DNA of 64,000 nt from NCBI GenBank assembly GCA_033782935.1, contig JAWQEG010001332.1, positions 100,001 through 164,000 on the forward strand, written 5' to 3'. Shown here in pieces: positions 32,840 through 46,740 of this stretch. The notes beneath the pieces are model-generated. The model was given only the letters and a program-made list of their open reading frames with translations, was not told the origin of the DNA and did no database searches. Within the stretch, counting starts at the first letter, position 1. Each line of letters starts with the position of its first letter. This DNA comes from Petrolisthes cinctipes. Lineage: Eukaryota > Arthropoda > Malacostraca > Decapoda > Porcellanidae. Both the position numbers and the translations under genes were made by a program.

Positions 32840-35101
32840 ACTGTACTGCAATCACTTTGGGGAACGTCACGTGTAGCCAGGCACGGCAGGCAGTTCACGT
32901 GTAAATAACTAAATATTCCAGGCCCAGGCACGGCAGGCAGTTCACGTGTAAATAACTAAATATTTCAGGCCCAGGCACGGCAGCCAGTTCACGTGTAAAT
33001 TACTAAATATTCCAGGCCACCATTCACTGACCGGTCCTCACACACTGTACTGCACTCACTGTGTGGCACGTCATGTGTAGCCAGGCAAGGCAGACAGTTC
33101 ATGTGTAAAATACTAAATATTCCAGGCCGCCATATACTGACCGGTCCTCACACACTGTACTGCACTCACTGTGTGGCACGTCACGTGTAGCCAGGCACGG
33201 CAGGCAGTTCACGTGTAAATAACTAAATATTCCGCGCCGCCATCCACTGACCGGTCCTCACACACTGTACTGCACTCACTATGTGGCACGTCACGTGTAG
33301 CCAGGCACAGCAGGCAGTTCACGTGTAAATAACTAAATATTCCAGGCCGCCATCCACTGACCGGTCCTCACACACTGTAGTGCACTCACTGTGTGTCACG
33401 TCATGTGTAGCCAGGCACGGCAGGCAGTTCACGTGTAAATAACTAAATATTCCAGGCTGCCATCCACTGACCAGTCCTCACACACTGTACCGCACTCACT
33501 GTGTGGCATGTCACGTGTAGCCAGGCACGGCAGGCAGTTCACGTGTAAATAACTAAATATTCCAGGTTGCAATCCACTGACCGGTCCTCACACACTGGAC
33601 TGCACTCACTTTGTGGCACGTCACGTGTAGCAAGCCACGGCAGGCAGTTCACTCGTAAATAACTAAATATTCCAGGCCGCCATCCACTGACCAGTCCTCA
33701 CACACTGTATTGCACTCATTGTGTGGCATGTCACGTGTAGCCAGGCACGGCAGGCAGTTCACGTGTAAATAACTAAATATTCCAGGCCGCCATCCACTGA
33801 CCGGTCCTCACACACTGTACTGCACTCACTTTGTGGAACGTCACGTGTAGCCAGGCACGGCAGGCAGTTCACGTGTAAATAACTAAATATTCCAGGCCCA
33901 GGCACGGCAGCCAGTTCACGTGTAAATAACTAAATATTTCAGGCCGCCATCCACTGACCGGTCCTCACACACTGTACTGCAATCACTTTGGGGAACGTCA
34001 CGTGTAGCCAGGCACGGCAGGCAGTTCACGTGTAAATAACTAAATATTCCAGGCCCAGGCACGGCAGGCAGTTCACGTGTAAATAACTAAATATTTCAGG
34101 CCCAGGCACGGCAGCCAGTTCACGTGTAAATTACTAAATATTCCAGGCCACCATTCACTGACCGGTCCTCACACACTGTACTGCACTCACTGTGTGGCAC
34201 GTCATGTGTAGCCAGGCAAGGCAGACAGTTCATGTGTAAAATACTAAATATTCCAGGCCGCCATATACTGACCGGTCCTCACACACTGTACTGCACTCAC
34301 TGTGTGGCACGTCACGTGTAGCCAGGCACGGCAGGCAGTTCACGTGTAAATAACTAAATATTCCGCGCCGCCATCCACTGACCGGTCCTCACACACTGTA
34401 CTGCACTCACTATGTGGCACGTCACGTGTAGCCAGGCACAGCAGGCAGTTCACGTGTAAATAACTAAATATTCCGGGCCGCCATCCACTGACCGGTCCTC
34501 ACACACTGTAGTGCACTCACTGTGTGTCACGTCATGTGTAGCCAGGCACGGCAGGCAGTTCACGTGTAAATAACTAAATATTCCAGGCTGCCATCCACTG
34601 ACCAGTCCTCACACACTGTACCGCACTCACTGTGTGGCATGTCACGTGTAGCCAGGCACGGCAGGCAGTTCACGTGTAAATAACTAAATATTCCAGGTTG
34701 CAATCCACTGACCGGTCCTCACACACTGGACTGCACTCACTTTGTGGCACGTCACGTGTAGCAAGCCACGGCAGGCAGTTCACTCGTAAATAACTAAATA
34801 TTCCAGGCCGCCATCCACTGACCAGTCCTCACACACTGTATTGCACTCATTGTGTGGCATGTCACGTGTAGCCAGGCACGGCAGGCAGTTCACGTGTAAA
34901 TAACTAAATATTCCAGGCCGCCATCCACTGACCGGTCCTCACACACTGTACTGCACTCACTTTGTGGAACGTCACGTGTAGCCAGGCACGGCAGGCAGTT
35001 CACGTGTAAATAACTAAATATTCCAGGCCCAGGCACGGCAGCCAGTTCACGTGTAAATAACTAAATATTTCAGGCCGCCATCCACTGACCGGTCCTCACA
35101 C
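32840..35101 (-). repeat. Tandem 1131-bp duplication
   Basis: About 32840-33970 and 33971-35101 match at offset 1131. They share CACTGGACTGC (33594 and 34725), GTTCACTCGTAAAT and GCACTCATTGTG; the last is not present in the otherwise similar copy near 37680. That private change points to a recent local event. Confidence 0.75.
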
Positions 35102-38100
35102 ACTGTACTGCACTCACTGTGTGGCACGTCACGTGTAGCCAGGCACGGCAGGCAGTTCACGTGTAAATAACTAAATATTCCAGGGCGTCATCCACTGACC
35201 ATTCCTCACGCACTGTACTGCACTCACTGTGTGTCACGTCACGTGTAGCCAGTCTCGGCAGGCAGTTCACATGTAAATAACTAAATATTTCAGGCCGCCA
35301 TTCACTCACCGTTCCTTACACACTGTACTGCACTTACTGTGTGGCACGTCACGTGTAGCCAGGCACGGCAGGCAGTTCACGTGTAAATAACTAAATATTC
35401 CAAGCCCAGGCACGGCAGCCAGTTCACGTGTAAATAACTAAATATTCCAGGCCGCCATCCACTGACCGGTCCTCACACACTGTAGTGCACTCACTGTGTG
35501 GCACGTCACGTGTAGCCAGGCACGGCAGGCAGTTCACATGTAAATAACTAAATATTCCAGGGCGCCATCCACTGACCGTTCGTCATACACTGTACTGCAC
35601 TCACTGTATGTCATGTCACGTGTAGCCAGGCAAGGCAGGTAATTAACGTTTAGCCAGGGAAGGCAGGCAGTTCATGTGTAAATAACTAAATATTCCAGGC
35701 CGCCATTCGCTGACCGGTCCTCACACTCGAAACTGCACACTGTGTGGCACGTCACGTGTAGCCAGGCACAGCAGGCAGTTCACGTGTAAATAACTAAATA
35801 TTCCAGGCCGCCATCCACTGACCGGTCCTCACACACTGTACTGCACTCACTTTGTGGCACGTCACGTGTAGCCAGGCATGGCAGGCAGTTTATGTGTAAA
35901 TAACTAAATATTCCAGGCCACCATTCACTGACCGGTCCTCACACACTGTACTGCACTCACTGTGTGGCACGTCACGTGTAGCCAGGCACGGCAGGCAGTT
36001 CACGTGTAAATAACTAAATATTCCAGGCCGCCATCCACCGACCGGTCCTCACACACTGTACTGCACTCACTTTGGGGCACGTCACGTGTAGCCAGGCACG
36101 GCAGGCAGTTCACGTGTAAATAACTAAATATTCCAGGCCCAGGCACGGCAGGCAGTTCACGTGTAAATAACTAAATATTTCAGGCCCAGGCACGGCAGCC
36201 AGTTCACGTGTAAATTACTAAATATTCCAGGCCACCATTCACTGACCGGTCCTCACACACTGTACTGCACTCACTGTGTGGCACGTCACGTGTAGCCAGG
36301 CACGGCAGGCAGTTCACGTGTAAATAACTAAATATTCCAGGCCACCATTCACTGACCGGTCCTCACACACTGTACTGCACTCACTGTGTGGCACGTCACG
36401 TGTAGCCAGGCACGGCAGGCAGTTAACGTGTAAATAACTAAATATTCCAGGGCACCATCCACTGACCGTTCCTCACACACTGTACTGCACTCACTGTGTG
36501 TCACGTCACGTGTAGCCAGGCTCGGCAGCCAGTTCACGTGTAAATAGCTAAATATTCCAGGCCGCCATTCACTGACAGGTCCTCACACACTGCACTGCAC
36601 TCACTGTGTGGAACGTCACGTGTAGCCAGGCACGGCAGGCAGTTCATGTGTAAATAATTAAATATTCCAGGCCGCCATCCACCGACCGGTCCTCACACAC
36701 TGTACTGCAATCACTTTGGGGAACGTCACGTGTAGCCAGGCACGGCAGGCAGTTCACGTGTAAATAACTAAATATTCCAGGCCGCCATCCACCGACCGGT
36801 CCTCACACACTGTACTGCAATCACTTTGGGGAACGTCACGTGTAGCCAGGCACGGCAGGCAGTTCACGTGTAAATAACTAAATATTCCAGGCCCAGGCAC
36901 GGCAGGCAGTTCACGTGTAAATAACTAAATATTTCAGGCCCAGGCACGGCAGCCAGTTCACGTGTAAATTACTAAATATTCCAGGCCACCATTCACTGAC
37001 CGGTCCTCACACACTGTACTGCACTCACTGTGTGGCACGTCATGTGTAGCCAGGCAAGGCAGACAGTTCATGTGTAAAATACTAAATATTCCAGGCCGCC
37101 ATATACTGACCGGTCCTCACACACTGTACTGCACTCACTGTGTGGCACGTCACGTGTAGCCAGGCACGGCAGGCAGTTCACGTGTAAATAACTAAATATT
37201 CCGCGCCGCCATCCACTGACCGGTCCTCACACACTGTACTGCACTCACTATGTGGCACGTCACGTGTAGCCAGGCACAGCAGGCAGTTCACGTGTAAATA
37301 ACTAAATATTCCGGGCCGCCATCCACTGACCGGTCCTCACACACTGTAGTGCACTCACTGTGTGTCACGTCATGTGTAGCCAGGCACGGCAGGCAGTTCA
37401 CGTGTAAATAACTAAATATTCCAGGCTGCCATCCACTGACCAGTCCTCACACACTGTACCGCACTCACTGTGTGGCATGTCACGTGTAGCCAGGCACGGC
37501 AGGCAGTTCACGTGTAAATAACTAAATATTCCAGGTTGCAATCCACTGACCGGTCCTCACACACTGGACTGCACTCACTTTGTGGCACGTCACGTGTAGC
37601 AAGCCACGGCAGGCAGTTCACTCGTAAATAACTAAATATTCCAGGCCGCCATCCACTGACCAGTCCTCACACACTGTATTGCACTCACTGTGTGGCATGT
37701 CACGTGTAGCCAGGCACGGCAGGCAGTTCACGTGTAAATAACTAAATATTCCAGGCCGCCATCCACTGACCGGTCCTCACACACTGTACTGCACTCACTT
37801 TGTGGAACGTCACGTGTAGCCAGGCACGGCAGGCAGTTCACGTGTAAATAACTAAATATTCCAGGCCCAGGCACGGCAGCCAGTTCACGTGTAAATAACT
37901 AAATATTTCAGGCCGCCATCCACTGACCGGTCCTCACACACTGTACTGCACTCACTGTGTGGCACGTCACGTGTAGCCAGGCACGGCAGGCAGTTCACGT
38001 GTAAATAACTAAATATTCCAGGGCGTCATCCACTGACCATTCCTCACGCACTGTACTGCACTCACTGTGTGTCACGTCACGTGTAGCCAGTCTCGGCAGG

Positions 38101-39505
38101 CAGTTCACATGTAAATAACTAAATATTTCAGGCCGCCATTCACTCACCGTTCCTTACACACTGTACTGCACTTACTGTGTGGCACGTCACGTGTAGCCAG
38201 GCACGGCAGGCAGTTCACGTGTAAATAACTAAATATTCCAAGCCCAGGCACGGCAGCCAGTTCACGTGTAAATAACTAAATATTCCAGGCCGCCATCCAC
38301 TGACCGGTCCTCACACACTGTAGTGCACTCACTGTGTGGCACGTCACGTGTAGCCAGGCACGGCAGGCAGTTCACATGTAAATAACTAAATATTCCAGGG
38401 CGCCATCCACTGACCGTTCGTCATACACTGTACTGCACTCACTGTATGTCATGTCACGTGTAGCCAGGCAAGGCAGGTAATTAACGTTTAGCCAGGGAAG
38501 GCAGGCAGTTCATGTGTAAATAACTAAATATTCCAGGCCGCCATTCGCTGACCGGTCCTCACACTCGAAACTGCACACTGTGTGGCACGTCACGTGTAGC
38601 CAGGCACAGCAGGCAGTTCACGTGTAAATAACTAAATATTCCAGGCCGCCATCCACTGACCGGTCCTCACACACTGTACTGCACTCACTTTGTGGCACGT
38701 CACGTGTAGCCAGGCATGGCAGGCAGTTTATGTGTAAATAACTAAATATTCCAGGCCACCATTCACTGACCGGTCCTCACACACTGTACTGCACTCACTG
38801 TGTGGCACGTCACGTGTAGCCAGGCACGGCAGGCAGTTCACGTGTAAATAACTAAATATTCCAGGCCGCCATCCACCAACCGGTCCTCACACACTGTACT
38901 GCACTCACTTTGGGGCACGTCACGTGTAGCCAGGCACGGCAGGCAGTTCACGTGTAAATAACTAAATATTCCAGGCCCAGGCACGGCAGGCAGTTCACGT
39001 GTAAATAACTAAATATTTCAGGCCCAGGCACGGCAGCCAGTTCACGTGTAAATTACTAAATATTCCAGGCCACCATTCACTGACCGGTCCTCACACACTG
39101 TACTGCACTCACTGTGTGGCACGTCACGTGTAGCCAGGCACGGCAGGCAGTTCACGTGTAAATAACTAAATATTCCAGGCCACCATTCACTGACCGGTCC
39201 TCACACACTGTACTGCACTCACTGTGTGGCACGTCACGTGTAGCCAGGCACGGCAGGCAGTTAACGTGTAAATAACTAAATATTCCAGGGCACCATCCAC
39301 TGACCGTTCCTCACACACTGTACTGCACTCACTGTGTGTCACGTCACGTGTAGCCAGGCTCGGCAGCCAGTTCACGTGTAAATAGCTAAATATTCCAGGC
39401 CGCCATTCACTGACAGGTCCTCACACACTGCACTGCACTCACTGTGTGGAACGTCACGTGTAGCCAGGCACGGCAGGCAGTTCATGTGTAAATAATTAAA
39501 TATTC
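33960..39505 (-). repeat. Tandem HOR of about 2.84 kb in the minus block
   Basis: About 33960-36670 and 36800-39505 align at offset 2838, seen for CAGGGCGTCATCC (35181 and 38019) and CTCGAAAC (35726 and 38564). The second copy overlaps the interval related to the 1131-bp duplication, showing nested duplications. Differences are mostly single bases, such as CCACCGACC versus CCACCAACC. Confidence 0.75.
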
Positions 39506-42098
39506 CAGGCCGCCATCCACCGATCGGTCCTCACACACTGTACTGCACTCACTGTGTGTCACGTCTCGTGTAGCCAGGCACGGCAGGCAGTTTATGTGTT
39601 AATAACTAAATATTCCAGGCCGCCATTCGCTGACCGGTCCTCACACACGAAACTGCACTCACTGTGTGGCACGTCACGTGTAGCCAGGCACGGCAGGCAG
39701 TTCACGTGTAAATAACTAAATATTCCAGGCCGCCATCCACCGACCGGTCCTCACACACTGTACTGCACTCACTTTGGGGCACGTCACGTGTAGCCAGGCA
39801 CGGCAGGCAGTTCACGTGTAAATAACTAAATATTCCAGGCCCAGGCACGGCAGGCAGTTCACGTGTAAATAACTAAATATTTCAGGCCCAGGCACGGCAG
39901 CCAGTTCACGTGTAAATTACTAAATATTCCAGGCCACCATTCACTGACCGGTCCTCACACACTGTACTGCACTCACTGTGTGGCACGTCATGTGTAGCCA
40001 GGCAAGGCAGACAGTTCATGTGTAAAATACTAAATATTCCAGGCCGCCATATACTGACCGGTCCTCACACACTGTACTGCACTCACTGTGTGGCACGTCA
40101 CGTGTAGCCAGGCACGGCAGGCAGTTCACGTGTAAATAACTAAATATTCCGGGCCGCCATCCACTGACCGGTCCTCACACACTGTACTGCACTCACTATG
40201 TGGCACGTCACGTGTAGCCAGGCACAGCAGGCAGTTCACGTGTAAATAACTAAATATTCCGGGCCGCCATCCACTGACCGGTCCTCACACACTGTAGTGC
40301 ACTCACTGTGTGTCACGTCATGTGTAGCCAGGCACGGCAGGCAGTTCACGTGTAAATAACTAAATATTCCAGGCTGCCATCCACTGACCAGTCCTCACAC
40401 ACTGTACCGCACTCACTGTGTGGCATGTCACGTGTAGCCAGGCACGGCAGGCAGTTCACGTGTAAATAACTAAATATTCCAGGTTGCAATCCACTGACCG
40501 GTCCTCACACACTGTACTGCACTCACTTTGTGGCACGTCACGTGTAGCAAGCCACGGCAGGCAGTTCACGCGTAAATAACTAAATATTCCAGGCCGCCAT
40601 CCACTGACCAGTCCTCACACACTGTATTGCACTCACTGTGTGGCATGTCACGTGTAGCCAGGCACGGCAGGCAGTTCACGTGTAAATAACTAAATATTCC
40701 AGGCCGCCATCCACTGACCGGTCCTCACACACTGTACTGAACTCACTTTGTGGCACGTCACGTGTAGCCAGGCACGGCAGGCAGTTCACGTGTAAATAAC
40801 TAAATATTCCAGGCCCAGGCACGGCAGCCAGTTCACGTGTAAATAACTAAATATTTCAGGCCGCCATCCACTGACCGGTCCTCACACACTGTACTGCACT
40901 CACTGTGTGGCACGTCACGTGTAGCCAGGCACGGCAGGCAGTTCACGTGTAAATAACTAAATATTCCAGGGCGTCATCCACTGACCATTCCTCACGCACT
41001 GTACTGCACTCACTGTGTGTCACGTCACGTGTAGCCAGGCACGGCAGGCAGTTCACGTGTAAATAACTAAATATTCCAAGCCCAGGCACGGCAGCCAGTT
41101 CACGTGTAAATAACTAAATATTCCAGGCCGCCATCCACTGACCGGTCCTCACACACTGTAGTGCACTCACTGTGTGGCACGTCACGTGTAGCCAGGCACG
41201 GCAGGCAGTTCACATGTAAATAACTAAATATTCCAGGGCGCCATCCACTGACCGTTCGTCATACACTGTACTGCACTCACTGTATGTCATGTCACGTGTA
41301 GCCAGGCAAGGCAGGTAATTAACGTTTAGCCAGGCAAGGCAGGCAGTTCATGTGTAAATAACTAAATATTCCTTGCCGCCATTCGCTGACCGGTCCTCAC
41401 ACTCGAAACTGCACACTGTGTGGCACGTCACGTGTAGCCAGGCACGGCAGGCAGTTCACGTGTAAATAACTAAATATTCCAGGGCACCATCCACTGACCG
41501 TTCCTCACACACTGTACTGCACTCACTGTGTGTCACGTCACGTGTAGCCAGGCTCGGCAGCCAGTTCACGTGTAAATAACTAAATATTCCAGGCCGCCAT
41601 TCACTGACAGGTCCTCACACACTGCACTGCACTCACTGTGTGGCACGTCACGTGTAGCCAGGCACGGCAGGCAGTTCACGTGTAAATAACTAAATATTCC
41701 GGGCCGCCATCCACTGACCGGTCCTCACACACTGTACTGCACTCACTGTGTGGCACGTCACGTGTAGCCAGGCACGGCAGCCAGTTCACGTGTAAATAAC
41801 TAAATATTCCAGGCCCAGGCACGGCAGCCAGTTCACGTGTAAATAACTAAATATTCCAGGCCGCCATCCACTGACCGGTCCTCACACACTGTACTGCACT
41901 CACTGTGTGGCGCGTAACGTGTAGCCAGGCACAGCAGGCAGTTCACATGTAAATAACTAAATATTCCGGGCCGCAATCAACTGACCGGTCCTCACACACT
42001 GTAGTGCACTCACTGTGTGGCACGTCACATGTAGCCAGGCACGGCAGGCAGTTCACTTGTAAATAACTATATATTCCAGGCCGCCATCTACTGACCGG

Positions 42099-42644
42099 AC
42101 TACTCGTGACGTGCCACACAGTGAGTGCAGTACAGTGTGTGAGGACCGGTCAGTGAATGGCGGCCTGGAATATTTAGTTTTTTACATGTGAACTGCCTGC
42201 CGAGCCTGGCTACACGTGACATGACATACAGTGAGTGCAGTACAGTGTATGAGGAACGTTCAGTGGATGCCGCCCTGGAATATTTAGTTATTTACACGTG
42301 AACTGCCTGCCGTGCCTAGCTACACGTGACGTGCCACACAGTGAGTGCACTACAGTGTGTGAGGAAAGGTCAGTGGATGGCGGCCTGGAATATTTAGTTA
42401 TTTACACGTGAACTGGCTGCCATACCTGGGCCTGGAATTTTAAGTTATTTACACGTGAACTTCCTACCGTGCCTGGGCCTGGAATATTTAGTTATTTACA
42501 CGTGAACTGCCTGCTGTACCTGGCTACACGTGACGTGCCACACAGTGAGTGCAGTACAGTGTGTGAGGACCGGTCAGTAGATGGCGGCCTGGAATATATA
42601 GTTATTTACAAGTGAACTGCCTGCCGTGCCTGGCTACACGTGAC
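42099..42644 (+). repeat. Small plus-oriented inversion island in the minus array
   Basis: At 42091-42105 the minus motif CTGACCGG is joined to ACTACTCGTGAC, and the monomer then runs in plus orientation for about 545 bp, including 47 bp-type units near 42410-42480. At 42641-42650 plus sequence CACGTGACG joins minus GGTCCTCACAC and orientation returns to minus. Each join shares at most a few bases between the two parents. Confidence 0.9.
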
Positions 42645-45600
42645 GGTCCTCACACACTGTACTGCACTCACTGTGTGGCACGTCACGTGTAGCCAGGCAC
42701 GGCAGGCAGTTCACGTGTAAATAACTAAATATTCCAGGGCACCATTTACTGACCGTTCCTCACACACTGTACTGCACTCCCTGTGTGTCACGTCACGTGT
42801 AGCCAGGCTCGGCAGCCAGTTCACGTGTAAATAACTAAATATTCCAGGTCGCCATTAACTGACAGGTCCTCACACACTGTACTGCACTCACTGTGTGGCA
42901 CGTCACGTGTAGCCAGGCACGGCAGGCAGTTCACGTGTAAATAACTAAATATTCCTGGCCGCCATCCACTGATCGGTCATCACACATTGTACTGCACTCA
43001 CTATGTGGCGCGTCACGTGTAGCCAGGCACAGCAGGCAGTTTACGTGTAAATAACTAAATATTCCGGGCCGCCATCCACTGACCGGTCCTCACACACTGT
43101 AGTGCACTCACGGTGTGGCATGTCACGTGTTGCCAGGCACGGCAGGCAGTTCACGTGTAAAAAACTAAATATTCCAGGCCGCCATCCACCGATCAGTCCT
43201 CACACACTGTACTGCACTCACTGTGTGGCACGTCACGTGTAGCCAGGCACAGCAGGCAGTTCACGTGTAAATAACTAAATATTCCAGGCCCAGGCACGGC
43301 AGGCATTTCACGTTTAAATAACTAAATATTCCAGGCCGATGCACGGCAGCCAGTTCACGTGTAAATAACTAAATATTCCAGGCCGCCATCCACTGACCGG
43401 TCCTCACACACTGTACTGCACTCACTGTGTGGCACGTCATGTGTAGCCAGGCACGGCAGGCAGTTCACATGTAAATAACTAAATATTCCAGGCCGCCATC
43501 TACTGACTGGTCCTCACACACTGTAGTGCACTCACTGTGTGTCACGTCACGTGTAGCCAGGCACGGCAGGCAGTTCACGTGTAAATAACTAAATATTCCA
43601 GGCTGCCATCTACTGACTGGTCCTCACACACTGTACTGCACTCACTATGTGGAACGTCACATGTAGCCAGGCACAGCAGGCAGTTTACGTGTAAATAACT
43701 AAATATTCCAGGGCGCCACCCAATGACCTTTCCTCACACACTGTACTGCACTCACTGTGTGGCACGTCACATGTAGCCAGGCAATGCAGGCAGTTCACGT
43801 GTAAATAACTAAATATTCAAGGCCACCATCCACTGACCGGTCTTTACACACTGTACTGCACTCACTGTGTGGCACGTCACATGTAGCCAGGCAATGCAGG
43901 CAGTTCACGTGTAAATAACTAAATATTTCAGGCCACCATCCACTGACCGGTCTTTACACACTGTACTGCACTCACTGTGTGGCACGTTACATGTAGCCAG
44001 GCAATGCAGGCAGTTCACGTGTAAATAACTAAATATTCCAGGCCACCATTCACTGACCGGTCCTTACACACTGTACTGCACTCACTGTGTGGCATGTCAC
44101 GTGTAGCCAGGCACAGCAGGCAGTTCACGTCTAAATAACTAAATATTCCATGCCCAGGCACGGCAGCCAGTTCACGTGTAAATAACTAAATATTCCAGGC
44201 CTAGCCACGGCAGGCAGTTCACGTGTAAATAACTAAATATTACAGGCCGCCATCCACTGATCGGTCATCACACACTGTACTGCACTCACTATGTGGCACG
44301 TCACGTGTAGCCAGGCACAGCAGGCAGTTCACGTGTAAATAACTAAATATTCCAGGCCGCCATCCACTGACCGGTTCTCACACACTGTACTGCACTCACT
44401 GTGTGGCACGTCACGTGTAGCCAGACACGGCAGGCAGTTCACGTGTAAATAACTAAATATTCCATGGCGCCATCCACTGACCATTCCTCACACACTGTAC
44501 TGCACTCACTGTGTGTCACGTCACGTGTAGCCAGGCTCGGCAGGCAGTTCACGTGTAAATAACTATAAATATTCCAGGCCGCCATCCACTGATCGTTCCT
44601 CACACACTGTACTGCACTCACTGTGTGTCACGTCACGTGTAGCCAGGCTTGGCAGGCAGTTCATGTGTAAATAACTAAATATTCCAGGCCGCCATCTACT
44701 GACCGGTCCTCACACACTGTACTGCACTCACTATGTGGCACGTCACGTGTAGCCATGCACAGCAGGCAGTTTACGTGTAAATAACTAAATATTCCAGGCC
44801 CAGGCACGGCAGCCAGTTCATGTGTAAATAACTAAATATTCCAGGCCGCCATCCACTGACCGGTCCTCACACACTGTACTGCACTCACTGTGTGGCTCGT
44901 TACGTGTAGCCAGGCACAGCAGGCAGTTCACGTGTAAATAACTAAATATTCCGGGCCGCCATCCACTGACCGGTCCTCACACACTTTAGTGCACTCACTG
45001 AGTGGCACGTCACGTGTAGCCAGGCACGGCAGGCAGTTCACGTGTAAATAACTAAATATTCCAGGCCGCCATCCGCTGACCGTTCCTCACACACTGTACT
45101 GCACTCACTGTGTGTCACGTCACGTGTAGCCAGGCTCGGCAGGCAGTTCACATGTAAATAACTAAATATTCCAGGCCGCCATTCACTGACCGGTCCTCAC
45201 ACACTGTACTGCACTCACTGTGTTACACGTCACGTGTAGCCAGGCACGGCAGGCAGTTCACGTGTAAATAACTAAATATTCCAGGCCGCCATCCACTGAT
45301 CGGTCATCACACATTGTAGTGCACTCACTGTGTGGCATGTCACGTGTAGCCAGGCACGGCAGGCAGTTCACGTGTAAAAAACTAAATATTCCAGGCCGCC
45401 ATCCACCGATCAGACCTCACACACTGTACTGCACTCACTGTGTGTCACGTTACGTGTAGCCAGGCACAGCAGGCAGTTCACGTGTAAATAACTAAATATT
45501 CCAGGCCCAGGCACGGCAGGCATTTCACGTGTAAATAACTAAATATTCCAGGCCGAGGCACGGCAGCCAGTTCACGTGTAAATAACTAAATATTCCAGGC

Positions 45601-46684
45601 CGCCATCCACTGACCGGTCCTCACACACTGTACTGCACTCACTGTGTGGCACGTCACGTGTAGCCAGGCACGGCAGGCAGTTCACGTGTAAATAACTAAA
45701 TATTCCAGGCCCAGGCACGGCAGCCAGTTCACGTGTAAATAACTAAATATTCCAGGCCGCCATCTACTGACTGGTCCTCACACACTGTAGTGCACTCACT
45801 GTGTGTCACGTCACGTGTAGCCAGGCACGGCAGGCAGTTCACGTGTAAATAACTAAATATTCCAGGCCGCCATCTACTGACTGGTCCTCACACACTGTAC
45901 TGCACTCACTATGTGGAACGTCACGTGTAGCCAGGCACAGCAGGCAGTTTACGTGTAAATAACTAAATATTCCAGGGCGCCACCCAATGACCGTTCCTCA
46001 CACACTGTACTGCACTCACTGTGTGGCACGTCACATGTAGCCAGGCACGGCAGACAGTTCATGTGTAAACAACTAAATATTCCTGGCTGCCACATACTGA
46101 CCGGTCCTGACACACTGTACTGCACTCACTATGTGGCACGTCACGTGTAGCCAGGCACAGCAGGCAGTTTACATGTAAATAACTAAATATTCCGTGCCGC
46201 CATCCACTGACCGGTCCTCACACACTGTAGTTTACTCACTGTGTGTCACGTCACGTGTAGCCAGGCACGGCAGGCAGTTCACGTGTAAATAACTAAATAT
46301 TCCAGGCCGCCATCCACTGATCGGTCCTCACACACTGTACTGCACTCACTGTGTGGCACGTCACGTGTAGCCAGGCACAGCAGGCAGTTCACGTGTAAAT
46401 AACTAAATATTCCATGCCCAGGCACAGCAGCCAGTTCACGTGTAAATAACTAAATATTCCAGGCCTAGGCACGGCAGGCAGTTCACGTGTAAATAACTAA
46501 ATATTCCGTGCCGCCATCCACTGACCAGTCCTCACACACTGTAGTGCACTCACTGTGTGTCACGTCACGTGTAGCCTGGAACTGCAGGCAGTTCACGTGT
46601 AAATAACTAAATATTCCAGGCCGCCATCCACTGACCGGTCCTCACACACTGTAGTGCACTCACTGTGTGGCACGTCACGTGTAG

Positions 46685-46740
46685 GCAGGCAACGCAGGCA
46701 ATTCACGTGTAGCCAGGCAAGGCAGGCAGTTCATGTGTAA
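46685..46740 (-). repeat. Second lineage of 28 bp internally duplicated monomer
   Basis: In the right-hand minus block a monomer reads GCAGGCAATTCACGTGTAG between two copies of the CAGGCAA segment. It recurs near 49325, 50580, 53103, 57835 and 61855. It occupies the same monomer position as the 28 bp duplication in family 2 but keeps CACGTG at the join where that one has AACGTT. Confidence 0.75.

Larger units (their letters stand above)
26521..42098 (-). repeat. Satellite array, first minus-oriented block
   Basis: About 15.6 kb of the same monomer in reverse orientation, reading GTAAATAACTAAATA on the plus strand. It carries the reverse complement of family 2 markers, such as CCATATACTGACC, CCTCACGCACTG and the 28 bp duplication, not those of family 1. 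It also has a private change: the family 2 motif appears here as CACTCGAAAC (five copies near 30474, 32179, 35724, 38562 and 41400), where the plus block implies CACACGAAAC. Confidence 0.95.
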
